Assembly (NCBI RefSeq): GCF_937146585.1
Contig: NZ_CAKZRO010000067.1
Span: 1-51,901, forward strand
From: an uncultured Halorubrum sp.
GTDB lineage: Archaea > Halobacteriota > Halobacteria > Halobacteriales > Haloferacaceae
DNA length: 51,901 bases
Reading direction: 5' to 3'
The notes under the pieces were generated by a model, which was given only the letters and a program-made list of their open reading frames with translations, had not been told where the DNA came from and searched no databases. The position numbers and the translations under genes are program-made. Numbering within the stretch: position 1 is the first letter of the stretch; every line of letters begins with the position of its first letter. Positions 16,614-24,834 of this stretch are shown here, in pieces.

Positions 16614-17066
16614 ATGTCCCTCGCTCGCCGCGTCCTCCTCGGTGCGAACCCGGACGGCTCGTCGCGTCGGTATCGCCTCCTCGCCCCGCCGCTGGCCTTC
16701 CTCGTCGTCTTCGTCGGCTACGGCCTCGGCGTCTTCGCGCACGCCGGCGGCGTGGTGTTCCTCGCGGTCGACGCCGCGGCCGTGGGCCTCCTCGCGGCCG
16801 CGGCCCTCGCCTACCGACGGGCCGGGGTCGCGCTCGCGTGGGCCGCCACCTACGGAGCGCTGCTCGGGGCCAACGCCGACCACTACCTCCTCGGACTCCC
16901 CGGACGGCCCCTCGGCGAGCGCGTCGGCGCGCTCCTCGAACTCGACGGGCTCGTCTTCGTCGCGGTCGAGGCGCTCGCGCTGGGGACGATCGCGTGGGTC
17001 GCCGGCGCGGTCGTGAGCCGGGCGGTCGCCGAGGCCCGAGCGTGGCGGCGGGACGCGCCGGAGTGA
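16614..17066 (+). CDS. Small membrane protein of unknown function
   Basis: This 150-residue protein has four hydrophobic segments (LAPPLAFLVVFVGYGLGVFA, VVFLAVDAAAVGLLAAAALA, VALAWAATYGALLGA, LVFVAVEALALGTIAWVAGA) and a basic C-terminus. A TATA-like GATTTATCA lies 23-31 bases before the ATG, which supports an expressed leaderless gene. I do not recognise the family. It lies between dinB and the Nudix gene in the same direction, but each has its own promoter-like element. Confidence 0.62.
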   Translation: MSLARRVLLGANPDGSSRRYRLLAPPLAFLVVFVGYGLGVFAHAGGVVFLAVDAAAVGLLAAAALAYRRAGVALAWAATYGALLGANADHYLLGLPGRPLGERVGALLELDGLVFVAVEALALGTIAWVAGAVVSRAVAEARAWRRDAPE

Positions 17067-17132
17067 CGCGCCCGCCGAGCGGCGCGCCCGCGGAGTACGG
17101 GGATTAACATGCCCGAGCGCCGACCCGAACGT

Positions 17133-17732
17133 ATGGACGACCTCTCGTGGGAGACGCTCGACTCGGCCGTCGACTACGCCTGCCCCGGCTTCGACGTGCG
17201 GCGCGACGAGGTGCGGTTCCCGGACGGGGAGACCGACGGGTATCACTACGTCGACGAGCCGCCGGCGGTCGTGGTGCTCCCGCTGACGCCCGGCGGCGAC
17301 GTCGTCGTCATCGACGAGTGGCGACAGGCGGTCGGGCGGGTGAACCGCGGGATCCCCGCCGGGACGATGGAGCCGGAAGACGGTGACACGGAGGCGACGG
17401 ACGAGGGATCGACGGCGACCGGCGGCGGAGCGACCACCGGGGCGATCGAGCGCGCCGCGGCCCGCGAGCTCGCCGAGGAGACCGGGTACGAGGCCGAGGG
17501 CTTCGAGCGGCTCACGACCGTCGAGCCCACGAACGGGATGGCCAACGCGGTCCACCACCACGTGCTGGCGACCGGCTGCGAGCCGACCGCCGAGCGCGAA
17601 CTGGACCACAACGAGTCGATCGCGGTGGAGACGGTGCCGTACGACGACCTCCTCGCCGCCGTCGTCGACGGCGGCCTGCGCGACGGGCGCGCCGTCACCG
17701 CGGTGCTGTGGTACGAACTGCTCCACCGATAG
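17133..17732 (+). CDS. Nudix hydrolase (ADP-ribose pyrophosphatase-like) with interrupted Nudix box
   Basis: This 199-residue protein hydrolyses a nucleoside diphosphate linked to another group, most likely ADP-ribose, as suggested by VVVIDEWRQAVGRVNRGIPAGT and the domain order. The Nudix helix AAARELAEETGYEAEG (108-123) supplies the metal-binding glutamates. Between the first part of the box (AGTMEPED) and this helix there is a low-complexity Asp/Thr/Gly insert of about 20 residues (83-103), so the canonical spacing Gx5Ex7REUxEE is broken. I chose the ATG at 17133; the one at 17109 is only a few bases after the TATA-like GATTAAC (17101-17107). Confidence 0.87.
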   Translation: MDDLSWETLDSAVDYACPGFDVRRDEVRFPDGETDGYHYVDEPPAVVVLPLTPGGDVVVIDEWRQAVGRVNRGIPAGTMEPEDGDTEATDEGSTATGGGATTGAIERAAARELAEETGYEAEGFERLTTVEPTNGMANAVHHHVLATGCEPTAERELDHNESIAVETVPYDDLLAAVVDGGLRDGRAVTAVLWYELLHR

Positions 17733-17833
17733 CGGGCGGCGCGCGGGTCGCGAGCGCGGGGCGGCCGGTGGGTGACGGCGTCGCGGCTTCCGACACGGAC
17801 AATCATTTTGCCGCGGGGGTCCTACCTCGGACG

Positions 17834-18706
17834 ATGACAGATCCCTCCAGCGGCGATCCGACCCCGGACGGCGGGGTCCCCGAAGAGTTCGACGAGGTCG
17901 ACCCGGACGCCGTCTCCGACGACGCTGGCGATCCGGGGACGACCGGCGGCTCGCCGGGCGTCGCGGTGGTGACGGCGCTGGCCCTCGGCATCCTCGGCCC
18001 CGTGATCGCGATCGCGAGCGGCGGGATCGTCTTCGGTGTCAGCGCCCTGACCGGAGGGCTCTCGCTGGCTGCGAGCGTCGTTCTGACCCTGATATTCGGC
18101 CAGTACGTCGCGTTCGGCGGGCTGGCGATCGCCTACCTCGCGTGGCGCGGGTTCGACCGCGAGGGGATCGTCTCGTACCTCGGCGTCCGGGTGCCGAGCC
18201 TCAAGGAGGTCGGAATCGTCCTCGGCGGCTGGGTCGTCATCCTGATCTTGATCCTCGCGGTCTCGACGGTCGTCCAGGCGCTCGGCACCGAGACCGCGTC
18301 GAACCAGAGCGCGGAGCTGGCGATGGGGAACCCCGCGATCATCCCGCTTTTCATCGCCGCGTCGTTCCTCGTCATCGGCCCCTGCGAGGAGATCCTCTAC
18401 CGCGGCGTGGTCCAGGGGCGGCTCCGCGAGTCGCTGCCGGCGGCCCCGTCGATCGCCCTCTCCGCCGCCATCTTCGCGGCCATCCACGTGATGGCGCTGA
18501 CCGGCGGCCTCTCCGCGCGGCTGACGACGATCGGGATCCTCTTCGTGCCGAGCCTGGTGTTCGGCGCGGTGTACGAGTACACCGAGAACCTCGTGGTCCC
18601 CGCGCTGCTCCACGGGCTCCACAACGCCGTGCTGTTCACCGCGCTCTACGTCGCCGTCACACAGACGGACGCGATGCCGGCGGTCCTCGGCTTCCTGCCG
18701 GTCTGA
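17834..18706 (+). CDS. CPBP-family intramembrane metalloprotease
   Basis: The 290-residue protein has an acidic cytoplasmic N-terminus (about 40 residues) and about seven transmembrane helices. The three CPBP motifs are in place: EEILYRG (Glu185, Glu186, Arg190), His218 in FAAIHVMA, and the His-x-x-x-Asn type motif in LLHGLHNAV. The family covers CAAX-type prenyl proteases and related self-protection proteases that cut within membranes. The substrate cannot be read. A TATA-like CATTTTGC lies about 27 bases before the ATG at 17834, so the in-frame upstream ATG at 17708 is unlikely. Confidence 0.9.
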   Translation: MTDPSSGDPTPDGGVPEEFDEVDPDAVSDDAGDPGTTGGSPGVAVVTALALGILGPVIAIASGGIVFGVSALTGGLSLAASVVLTLIFGQYVAFGGLAIAYLAWRGFDREGIVSYLGVRVPSLKEVGIVLGGWVVILILILAVSTVVQALGTETASNQSAELAMGNPAIIPLFIAASFLVIGPCEEILYRGVVQGRLRESLPAAPSIALSAAIFAAIHVMALTGGLSARLTTIGILFVPSLVFGAVYEYTENLVVPALLHGLHNAVLFTALYVAVTQTDAMPAVLGFLPV

Positions 18707-18725
18707 TCCGCGAGCGGTCGGGCGC

Positions 18726-19532
18726 TCAGTACAGGTCGCCCAGCTCCTCCTCGACGTGCGAGTGTTCCTCGGCCGGGAACTCGCCGCTCGTCACGGCCGC
18801 CTCGTACGCCTCGACGGCGTCGACCATCTCGCCGCGCACGTCGCCGAACCGCTTCGCGAACGGCGGCGACCACTCGCCGAGCCCCACCGCGTCGTTGATC
18901 ACGAGCACCTGTCCGTCGCAGTCGGGGCCCGCACCGATGCCGATCGTCGGGACGTCGAGCGCCTCGGTCACCGCGCCCGCGAGGTTCGCGGGGACGTGTT
19001 CCAGCACGAGCGCGAACGCCCCGGCGTCGGCGTGCGCCCCCGCGAGGTCGATGATCTCCTCGGCGGCGTCCTCGTCGGTCCCTTGCCGGGTGTAGCCGCC
19101 GAGCCGATTCACGTGCTGGGGCGTCAGGCCGAGGTGCGCCATCACCGGGATGCCGACCTCGGTCATGCGGCGGGTCACGTCGACGGTGTGCGGCCCGCTC
19201 TCGATCTTCACCGCGTCCGCGTTCGCCTCCTTCAGCAGTCGGCCCGCGTTGCGGACGGACTCGGCCTCGTCGACGCCGAAGGAGAGGAACGGCATGTCGG
19301 CGACGACCAGCGCGTCCTCGGTCGCGCGCGCCACCGCCGCGGTCCGGCTCGCAACCTCGTCGAACGTGACGGGGAGCGTGGAGTCGTAGCCCAAGGCGGC
19401 GTTGCCCATGCTGTCGCCGACGAGGACGACGTCGATCCCCGCCTCGTCGACGATCGCCGCCGTCGGGGCGTCGTAGGCGGTCAGCATCGTGATCGGGTCG
19501 TCGCGCTCCCGCAGCCCCCGCGTCGTGGTCAT
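18726..19532 (-). CDS. panB: 3-methyl-2-oxobutanoate hydroxymethyltransferase
   Basis: This 268-residue TIM barrel transfers a hydroxymethyl group from methylene-tetrahydropterin to ketoisovalerate, giving ketopantoate for coenzyme A. Landmarks are MLTAYDAPTAAIVDEAGID, the metal and substrate loop VVLVGDSMGNAALGYDSTLP, the catalytic region VMAHLGLTPQHVNRLGGY, and TIGIGAGPDCDGQVLV. The start at 19532 follows TTTTACGG at about 19556-19563; a reading that begins at 19634 crosses this promoter. It is divergent from the DUF5822 gene and convergent with the CPBP protease. It is 268 residues, as in bacterial PanB. Confidence 0.95.
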   Translation of the reverse strand: MTTTRGLRERDDPITMLTAYDAPTAAIVDEAGIDVVLVGDSMGNAALGYDSTLPVTFDEVASRTAAVARATEDALVVADMPFLSFGVDEAESVRNAGRLLKEANADAVKIESGPHTVDVTRRMTEVGIPVMAHLGLTPQHVNRLGGYTRQGTDEDAAEEIIDLAGAHADAGAFALVLEHVPANLAGAVTEALDVPTIGIGAGPDCDGQVLVINDAVGLGEWSPPFAKRFGDVRGEMVDAVEAYEAAVTSGEFPAEEHSHVEEELGDLY

Positions 19533-19665
19533 ACCTCGGTGTGACCCGCGCGACGCCGTAAAATCGTCGGGAACCGGAAAGGCGGGGCGGCGCGTCCGAA
19601 CGCCGGCGCCCCCGACGCCGCCGGCGACCGCCACCGATTTGCCGCTCGGCCGCCGAGTCGCTCGC

Positions 19666-20076
19666 GTGCAACCAGTCGAGCGGGCCGAGTACGAGGGGGT
19701 CGACTACGCGTGGGTGATGCAGACGACGTTCGTCGTCACCATCCTCGTGGGGGCGCCCGTCGTGGCGCTGCTGTCGACGCTCGTGACGCTGGAGACGTGG
19801 GGGGCGCGCGCCGCGTTCGCGGTCCGGGTCGGCGCGCCCATCTGGTTCGTCACCGCGGTCGCCGTCGCGCTGTACGCGCGGCGGTCGGACGCCGGCGACG
19901 GCGGTTCGGACGGCGACGCCACCGCTGGAGCGGAACGAGACGCCGACGCTGACAGCAGCGCGGAACGAGACGCCGACGCTGCCGCCGGAGACGGAGACGC
20001 TGTCACCGGAGACGACGGGCCGGAGACCGCCGGCTCGACCGCCGGGCCGACCGACGGGGCAGAGAAGGGCGACTGA
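19666..20076 (+). CDS. Haloarchaeal small membrane protein (DUF5822-like)
   Basis: This 136-residue protein starts with GTG and reads QPVERAEYEGVDYAWVMQTT, then two transmembrane helices (TFVVTILVGAPVVALLSTLV and FAVRVGAPIWFVTAVAVALY) and a cytoplasmic-type basic stop (ARRSD). The first 75 residues match my memory of the DUF5822 family. The remaining 60 residues are a low-complexity Asp/Ala/Gly/Glu tail containing an internal duplication. Function unknown. A TATA-like GATTTGCC is about 30 bases before the GTG. Confidence 0.72.
   Translation: MQPVERAEYEGVDYAWVMQTTFVVTILVGAPVVALLSTLVTLETWGARAAFAVRVGAPIWFVTAVAVALYARRSDAGDGGSDGDATAGAERDADADSSAERDADAAAGDGDAVTGDDGPETAGSTAGPTDGAEKGD
19930..19981 (+). 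repeat. Tandem 22-bp direct repeat inside the DUF5822-like gene
   Basis: GCGGAACGAGACGCCGACGC plus TG occurs exactly at 19930-19951 and 19960-19981, a 30-bp period (10 codons). It encodes two copies of AERDADA in the acidic tail. This looks like a recent in-frame duplication by slippage in a disordered region. Confidence 0.9.
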
Positions 20077-20120
20077 CCCGAGAGCGGCGGGGATCGCAGC
20101 GTCGCGGACGGCGCGGGTCG

Positions 20121-20741
20121 CTACTCGGCGATCAGGTCCGCGACCCACGCGAAGTCGACGCCGCCGCGCTCGGCGGCCACCGCGTCGGTCCGGGAGTCGC
20201 CGACGAACAGGGCGTCCTCGGGGGCGGCCCCGAGCCGGTCGATCGCCGCGAGCAGCGACTCGGGGTCGGGCTTGTGGCTCCCGACGGAGTCGCGGCCGAC
20301 GATCGCGTCCGCGACGATGGCGTCGTCAAGGCCGTGCGTCTCGGTCGCGATCCGACACGCGTCCTCGCAGTTGAGCGAACAGACGCCCGCGGGCGGGTGG
20401 GGAGCGTCGCGACCGCCGTCCGCGGCCGGTCCGTCGGCGGAGTGCGCCTCGCTCCCGGCCGCGAGTCGGTCGGCGAGCGGAAGCCGCGTGGAGTCGCGGG
20501 CGCCGTGTCGCTCGTGGCCCGCGATCGCCTCCTCGACCTCGGCCCGGATCCCGTAGTCGTCGGCCGCGCCGAGGAGCCCCCACAGGTCCTCGGTCGGCGG
20601 GATGAGCGCGTGCGCGGCGTAGACGTCGAGGACCGCGTCCGCGACGGCGTCCCAGTCGACCGCGAGCTCGACGAGCGTCCCGTCGAGGTCGTAGACGACC
20701 GCGTCGTACGCGGCGAGCCGGGGGGCGTCGCCGTCGCTCAC
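20121..20741 (-). CDS. HAD-family phosphatase (phosphoglycolate phosphatase-like)
   Basis: This 206-residue hydrolase has HAD motif I DLDGTLVE (Asp18 nucleophile, Asp20), motif II near CSLNCEDACRI, motif III Lys in GSHKPDPESLL, and motif IV GDSRTDAVAAERGG. A Cap domain with a Gly/Ala/Asp-rich insertion (GSEAHSADGPAADGGRDAPH) lies in the middle. The GTG start overlaps the stop codon of the acyl-CoA dehydrogenase gene (GTGA), so the two are co-transcribed and probably translationally coupled. The reading upstream of 20741 in this frame is a shadow of that gene. The substrate is not defined; phosphoglycolate is the family default. Confidence 0.87.
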   Translation of the reverse strand: MSDGDAPRLAAYDAVVYDLDGTLVELAVDWDAVADAVLDVYAAHALIPPTEDLWGLLGAADDYGIRAEVEEAIAGHERHGARDSTRLPLADRLAAGSEAHSADGPAADGGRDAPHPPAGVCSLNCEDACRIATETHGLDDAIVADAIVGRDSVGSHKPDPESLLAAIDRLGAAPEDALFVGDSRTDAVAAERGGVDFAWVADLIAE

Positions 20742-21910
20742 TCGTCGAACACCCCGCGGGCGATGATCGTCTTCTGGACCTCCGTCGTCCCCTCGTAGAT
20801 CTCCGTGATCTTCGCGTCGCGGTAGAGGCGCTCGACGTCGAACTCGGTCGTGTAGCCGTAGCCGCCGTGGACCTGGATCGCCTCGTTCGTCACCGACATC
20901 GCGGCCTCGCTGGCGCGGTACTTCGCCTTCGAGGCCGCGACGCGGTAGTCCTCGCCCGCCTCCGCCTGCCGGCACGCCTCGCGGACGAGCAGCCGCGCCG
21001 CCGACACGTCGGTCGACATCTCGGCGAGCTTGTGCCGGATCGTCTGGATGTCGGCGATCGGCCGGTCGAACTGCTCGCGCTCCTCGGCGTAGGACGTCGC
21101 CTCGTCGAGCGCCGCCTGCGCGACGCCGACCGCCTGCGCCGCGATGCCGATCCGCCCCTCGGTGAGCGTCCGGAAGGCCGCGGAGAGCCCCCTCCCCGGC
21201 TCGGTGAGCCGGTTCTCCGCGGGGATCCGACAGTCGTCGAAGGTTAGCCCGGTCGTGTCCGACGCGCGGAGGCCCAGCTTCTCCTCCTTCTTGCCGACCT
21301 CGAACCCGTCGGTGTCGGCCGGGACGAGGAACTGCGTGATCGCGTCGTCGTCGGGGTCGTGCGCCTCGTCGACGACCTTCGCGAAGACGATCGCCACCCC
21401 GCCGCGTTTCCCGTTCGTGATCCACTGCTTCTCGCCGTTCAGCGCGTACTCGTCGGTCGCGGGGTCGTACGTCGCGGTCGTCGACATCTCCGCGGGGTTC
21501 GAGCCCGCGTGCGGCTCGGAGAGACAGAACATCCCCACCGGGCGACCGGTCTCCGCCATCTCGGGGAGCCACGCCTCGCGCTGGGCCTCGCTGCCGAACT
21601 CGGCGATACAGGAGGTGGCGAGGCAGTGGACGGAGAGCGCGGTCGCGACCGCGAGCGACCCGTGCGCCAGCGCCTCGTTGGCGACCGCGTAGGTCGTCTC
21701 GTCCGCGCCGAACCCGCCGTACTCCTCGGGGACCGTCAGTCCTGTCAGCCCGAGTTCGGCGAGCCCGTCCCACACCTCCTCGGGGAACGTCTCGGTCTCG
21801 TCGGCCTCGGCCGCCGTCGGTCGGACCTCCTCGGCCGCGAACTCCTCGACGAGGTCGCGGACCGCCTGCTGTTCGTCGGTGAGCGCCGACCCGACACGTG
21901 CTCCGGTCAT
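20738..21910 (-). CDS. Acyl-CoA dehydrogenase
   Basis: This 390-residue flavoenzyme oxidises acyl-CoA to enoyl-CoA in fatty-acid or branched-chain amino-acid breakdown. It has the N-terminal helical domain (LTDEQQAVRDLVEEFAAEEV), the flavin-binding FCLSEPHAGSNPAEM and QWITNGKRGGVAIVFAK, and the C-terminal helical domain ending GGYGYTTEFDVERLYRDAKI and IYEGTTEVQKTIIARG, which holds the catalytic Glu in the YEGT segment. The length is normal. A TATA-like CTTTTTCGG lies about 22-30 bases before the ATG. It leads a two-gene unit with the HAD phosphatase. The chain-length preference is unknown. Confidence 0.95.
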   Translation of the reverse strand: MTGARVGSALTDEQQAVRDLVEEFAAEEVRPTAAEADETETFPEEVWDGLAELGLTGLTVPEEYGGFGADETTYAVANEALAHGSLAVATALSVHCLATSCIAEFGSEAQREAWLPEMAETGRPVGMFCLSEPHAGSNPAEMSTTATYDPATDEYALNGEKQWITNGKRGGVAIVFAKVVDEAHDPDDDAITQFLVPADTDGFEVGKKEEKLGLRASDTTGLTFDDCRIPAENRLTEPGRGLSAAFRTLTEGRIGIAAQAVGVAQAALDEATSYAEEREQFDRPIADIQTIRHKLAEMSTDVSAARLLVREACRQAEAGEDYRVAASKAKYRASEAAMSVTNEAIQVHGGYGYTTEFDVERLYRDAKITEIYEGTTEVQKTIIARGVFDE

Positions 21911-21991
21911 GTCACCGACTTCGGTCCCTCACCGAAAAAGGTGAGCGATCGGCGAGACCGTCCGCCTCGGCGTCTCGGACGGCGTCACCGC

Positions 21992-23011
21992 CTACTCGCC
22001 CGCGTCGCGCGCCGCCCAGAGCGGGTACAGGTCGTCCCGCGGCGGCTCGGCGAGCGTCTCCCCGTCGAGCCGGACGGTACCCGCGGCGTCGTCCGGGTCG
22101 CCGCCGTCCCTAGAGGGCGATTCGACCGACCCGATCGCCGCGCCCGCGATCCCGGCCGCGTCGAGCGCGTCGAGCGCGCCGTCGACCCGGTCCGGCGGGA
22201 CGGCCGCCAGCAGCGCGCCCGAACCGAACGTCGCGAGGGGGTCGACGCCGAGCGCGTCACAGCAGGCGCGCGTCTCGGGGCGGACCGGGACCGCGTCGCG
22301 GTCGACGGCGAAGACCGCCCCGCTCGCCGCCGCCATCTCGACCAGCGCCGTCGCCACGCCCCCCTCGGTCGGGTCGTGGAGCGCGGTCGCGGCGTCGCGG
22401 ACCGCGGCCGCGTCGGGGACGACGCTCACCTCGTCGAGGAAGCCGGCGGCGGCGTCGAGCGTCGCGGCCGAGACGCCCGCCTCCAGACACTCCTCGCGGA
22501 AGTCGGTCGCGAGGATCGCCGTCGCCTCGATCGCCGCCCCCTTGGTGAGGAGGAGGCGGTCGCCCGGCTCGGCCCCGCCGCTCGACACGAAGCGGTCCGT
22601 CGTCCCCATCGCCGTCATCGAGCAGAGCGGCCGGTCGAGCGCGTCGAGCACCTCGGTGTGGCCCCCGACGACCGACGCGCCGAGGGCGCTCGCGGTCGCG
22701 TCGACCTGGTCGACGACGGCCCGGAGCCGGTCGGGGTCGTCGTCCGGGAGGAAGAGCGTGTGCGTGAGCCACCGCGGGTCGGCCCCGCTCGCGGCGACGT
22801 CGTTACAGGCGACGTGGACCGCCAGCGTCCCGACAGACTCGGCCGCCAGCGACAGCGGGTCGCTCGCGACGACGAGCGTCTCGCCCGCGTCGGCCAGGTC
22901 GATCGCGGCCGCGTCCTCCCCGTAGGCCGGCCCCTGCGTCACCGCGGCGTCGGGCGCGCCGGTCGCCGCGAGCGCCGCGGCGAGCGCCTCCGGCCCCAGT
23001 TTCCCGGTCAT
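21992..23011 (-). CDS. AIR synthase-related protein (HypE/ThiL superfamily)
   Basis: This 339-residue protein has the two-domain AIR-synthase fold: an N-terminal ATP-binding half with AVTQGPAYGEDAAAIDLAD, HVACNDVAASGADPRWL and VGGHTEV, and a C-terminal half with LHDPTEGGVATALVEMA and FGSGALLAAV. It lacks the C-terminal Cys tail (PRIC type) that HypE needs for cyanide-ligand synthesis, so it is not a functional HypE; hydrogenase genes are also absent from the window. The real reaction is unknown. Its ATG (23011) overlaps the stop of the alanyl-tRNA editing gene (ATGA). It may act with that protein, but no mechanism is evident. Confidence 0.82.
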   Translation of the reverse strand: MTGKLGPEALAAALAATGAPDAAVTQGPAYGEDAAAIDLADAGETLVVASDPLSLAAESVGTLAVHVACNDVAASGADPRWLTHTLFLPDDDPDRLRAVVDQVDATASALGASVVGGHTEVLDALDRPLCSMTAMGTTDRFVSSGGAEPGDRLLLTKGAAIEATAILATDFREECLEAGVSAATLDAAAGFLDEVSVVPDAAAVRDAATALHDPTEGGVATALVEMAAASGAVFAVDRDAVPVRPETRACCDALGVDPLATFGSGALLAAVPPDRVDGALDALDAAGIAGAAIGSVESPSRDGGDPDDAAGTVRLDGETLAEPPRDDLYPLWAARDAGE

Positions 23012-24228
23012 CGCTCGCGGAGCCACGCCGCGACGGCGTCGGGGTCCGCGTCGAGCCCGCCGCCCTGCGCGAACGTCGGGCCGCCGCCGCCGCCCCCGCC
23101 GAACTCGTCGGTGACCGCGCCGACGACGTCGCCCGCGTCGACGGCCGCGTCGCCCGCGGCCGCGACCACGACGAAGGGGGCGTCTCCCGCGCCGACCGCG
23201 GCGAGGGCGTCGACGGCGGTGTCACTTCCGACCGCCTCGGTCGCCGGCTCCCGGAGCTCGTTCGGGTCGGCGTCGGCGACGGTCCCGATCGCCCACCGCG
23301 CGCCGTCGACCTCGGTCGTCGGGAGGTCGCGCAGGCGGGCGGCGAGGAGTTCCCCGCGCGCCTCGCGGAGGTCCGCCTCCAGCCGGTCGGCCTCCTCGAG
23401 GAGGCGAGAGACGGCGTCGGGGAGGTCACCGACGCGTGCGTCCAGCGTCGTCGCGGCGTCGAGCGCGGCGGCGTGGACCGCGCCGATCTCGTCGATGGCG
23501 GTCGGGCCGACCGCGAACTCGACGCGGGTGACCCCCTCGCCCGGGTTCGACCGGTCCAGAACCGCGATCGGCCCGATATCCGCGGTGTTCTCGACGTGAG
23601 TCCCGCCGCAGGCGGCGACGTCCCACGGGTCGTCCGCCTCGCCAACCGTCACGACCCGGACCGCGCCACCGCTCATCGCGCCCTCCTCCGTCTTCGTGTT
23701 GAACGCGATCCCGTCGACGTCGCGGGCCTCCTCGGCCGAGTGGATCTCCCACGAGACGGGTAGCGAGTCCCAGACGGCGCGGTTGGCGAGCCGCTCTAGC
23801 TCGATCAGGTCGCCGTCGTCTAACGGCTCGGCGGTCGTCAGGTCGACGCGGACCTTCGTCTCCGAGATGTCGAAGCCGGCGTAGCCGAGGTCCTCGGCGA
23901 TACGGCGCGCGGCCCCGTACAGCACGTGGGAGGCGGTGTGCGCCCGGGCGCAGTAGGTCCGGAACGCGTCGTCGATCAGGCCCGTGACCTCGTCGCCGGG
24001 CGCGAGGTCGGGGTCGGCGTCGGGGTCGAGGACGTGGACCACGTCCCCGTCCCGCTCGGTGACGTCGGCGACGAGGTGGCCGTCGACGGTCCCCCTGTCG
24101 GCCGGCTGGCCGCCGGACTCGGCGTAGAAGTACGTCTCGTCGAGGACGACCTCGCGGCCGTCGACGCGGTCGACCGTCGCTTCGAACTCCCGGACCGTCG
24201 GCTCGGCCGGCGCGCGTGAAGCGGTCAT
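23008..24228 (-). CDS. Alanyl-tRNA editing protein AlaX with C-terminal DHHA1 domain
   Basis: This 406-residue trans-editing protein should hydrolyse Ser-tRNA(Ala) or Gly-tRNA(Ala). The N-terminal domain resembles the C-half of AlaRS; the zinc-binding editing site is HTASH (His97, His101) and CGGTHVENT (Cys207, His211). A coiled-coil stretch (about 265-300) is followed by a DHHA1-like domain that ends GGGGGGGPTFAQGGG, as in the AlaRS C-terminus, making it the long AlaX-L form. I chose ATG 24228: TATA-like CTATTTACC is at about 24251-24259, and the longer reading up to 24474 runs through the intergenic repeat. Its stop overlaps the next gene's start. Confidence 0.9.
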   Translation of the reverse strand: MTASRAPAEPTVREFEATVDRVDGREVVLDETYFYAESGGQPADRGTVDGHLVADVTERDGDVVHVLDPDADPDLAPGDEVTGLIDDAFRTYCARAHTASHVLYGAARRIAEDLGYAGFDISETKVRVDLTTAEPLDDGDLIELERLANRAVWDSLPVSWEIHSAEEARDVDGIAFNTKTEEGAMSGGAVRVVTVGEADDPWDVAACGGTHVENTADIGPIAVLDRSNPGEGVTRVEFAVGPTAIDEIGAVHAAALDAATTLDARVGDLPDAVSRLLEEADRLEADLREARGELLAARLRDLPTTEVDGARWAIGTVADADPNELREPATEAVGSDTAVDALAAVGAGDAPFVVVAAAGDAAVDAGDVVGAVTDEFGGGGGGGPTFAQGGGLDADPDAVAAWLRER

Positions 24229-24286
24229 TGCCGGGTCGTGGGCGCGGGCGGGTAAATAGGTGACCGCCGCGGTATCCAACGTAAAC

Positions 24287-24457
24287 GAACTGCGGTGGCG
24301 CGCGCCTCCGAGCGCCCGAAAGGGCGCGAGGAGCGCGTGCGAGGGAGTCGGGCGGCCGGAGCGAAGCGGAGGCCGGCCGACGAGGTTGGGGAGGCGTGAG
24401 GCTGCGGTCGCTGTGCGGGGCGGGACTCGAAGGGGCAGTCGCGAGGCGGTGTTCGTC
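24287..24457 (+). repeat. Structured intergenic repeat, copy A
   Basis: This 171-bp noncoding element shares three blocks with copy B at 36112-36374. Block 1 is 24287-24311 (GAACTGCGGTGGCGCG, then GCCTCCGAG). Block 2 is GCGAGGGA around 24339-24346. Block 3 is 24382-24446 (TGGGGAGGCGTGAGG, GCTGTGC, GGGACTCGAAGGGGCAG, CGCGAGG). Between the blocks lie hairpins with copy-specific sequence: CGCCC-GAAA-GGGCG between blocks 1 and 2, and GTCGG.CGGCC/GGCCG.CCGAC between blocks 2 and 3. It ends CGGTGTTCGTC, like copy B. It lies between the alaX promoter and the 3' end of dodecin. No ORF here has codon bias like its neighbours. It could be an ncRNA or a mobile nonautonomous repeat. Confidence 0.85.
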
Positions 24458-24473
24458 GACAATCCGTGAACCA

Positions 24474-24487
24474 CCGTTTATAAACGG
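24474..24487. other. 14-bp perfect palindrome downstream of dodecin
   Basis: CCGTTTATAAACGG reads the same on both strands and lies about 55 bp after the dodecin stop, next to repeat copy A. The remaining bases 24458-24540 hold a small GC hairpin (GCCGCTCGCGGC) and no gene. It may be a regulator-binding site or a double-sided TATA region. Confidence 0.6.
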
Positions 24488-24540
24488 GCCCCAGCGCCGC
24501 TCGCGGCTACCGATAAACGATCAGAAGGACCGCCTCCCGG

Positions 24541-24741
24541 TTATCCCTCCAGTTCGAACGCGACCTCGACTTCGGCCTGATACTCGCGGTCGGTCGCCCC
24601 CTGTAACTCGACGCCGAACTCCTCGACTTCGACCCAGTAGACGTTGTCCAGCGTGTCCTCGGCGCGGTCGATGGCGTCGTCGGCCGCGGCGTCGAAGCTC
24701 TCCTCGCTCGTCCCGATCAGCGTGATCTTCTTGAACACCAT
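24541..24741 (-). CDS. Dodecin, flavin-storage protein
   Basis: This 66-residue protein assembles as a hollow dodecamer that binds riboflavin/lumichrome pairs and protects the cell from free flavin under light. The sequence opens [20 protein letters not shown], nearly the characterised Halobacterium dodecin, and it keeps Trp36 (which sandwiches the isoalloxazine rings) and Gln55 (which contacts the flavin). It ends [13 protein letters not shown], a typical dodecin C-terminus. TATA-like TATTTTTATC lies at about 24767-24776, giving a leaderless mRNA. Confidence 0.95.
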   Translation of the reverse strand: MVFKKITLIGTSEESFDAAADDAIDRAEDTLDNVYWVEVEEFGVELQGATDREYQAEVEVAFELEG

Positions 24742-24834
24742 GTCACGTGCTGGTAAGACGCATGGGGAGATAAAAATAGGCGTCTCCGCGGGCGGGGCCG
24801 CGGCGGCCCCGTTCTATCCGCGCCGGTTCACCGG

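Noticed and set aside
20742..21773. Long N-terminal extension of the HAD phosphatase
   Set aside because: It is a shadow of the acyl-CoA dehydrogenase gene; the GTG at 20741 with a GTGA overlap is the natural start.
21992..23011. Assignment as functional HypE
   Set aside because: The C-terminal Cys tail needed for thiocyanate formation is missing and no hydrogenase genes are present.
24229..24474. N-terminal extension of the alanyl-tRNA editing protein
   Set aside because: It would run through the promoter and repeat copy A, and the added residues are unlike the family.
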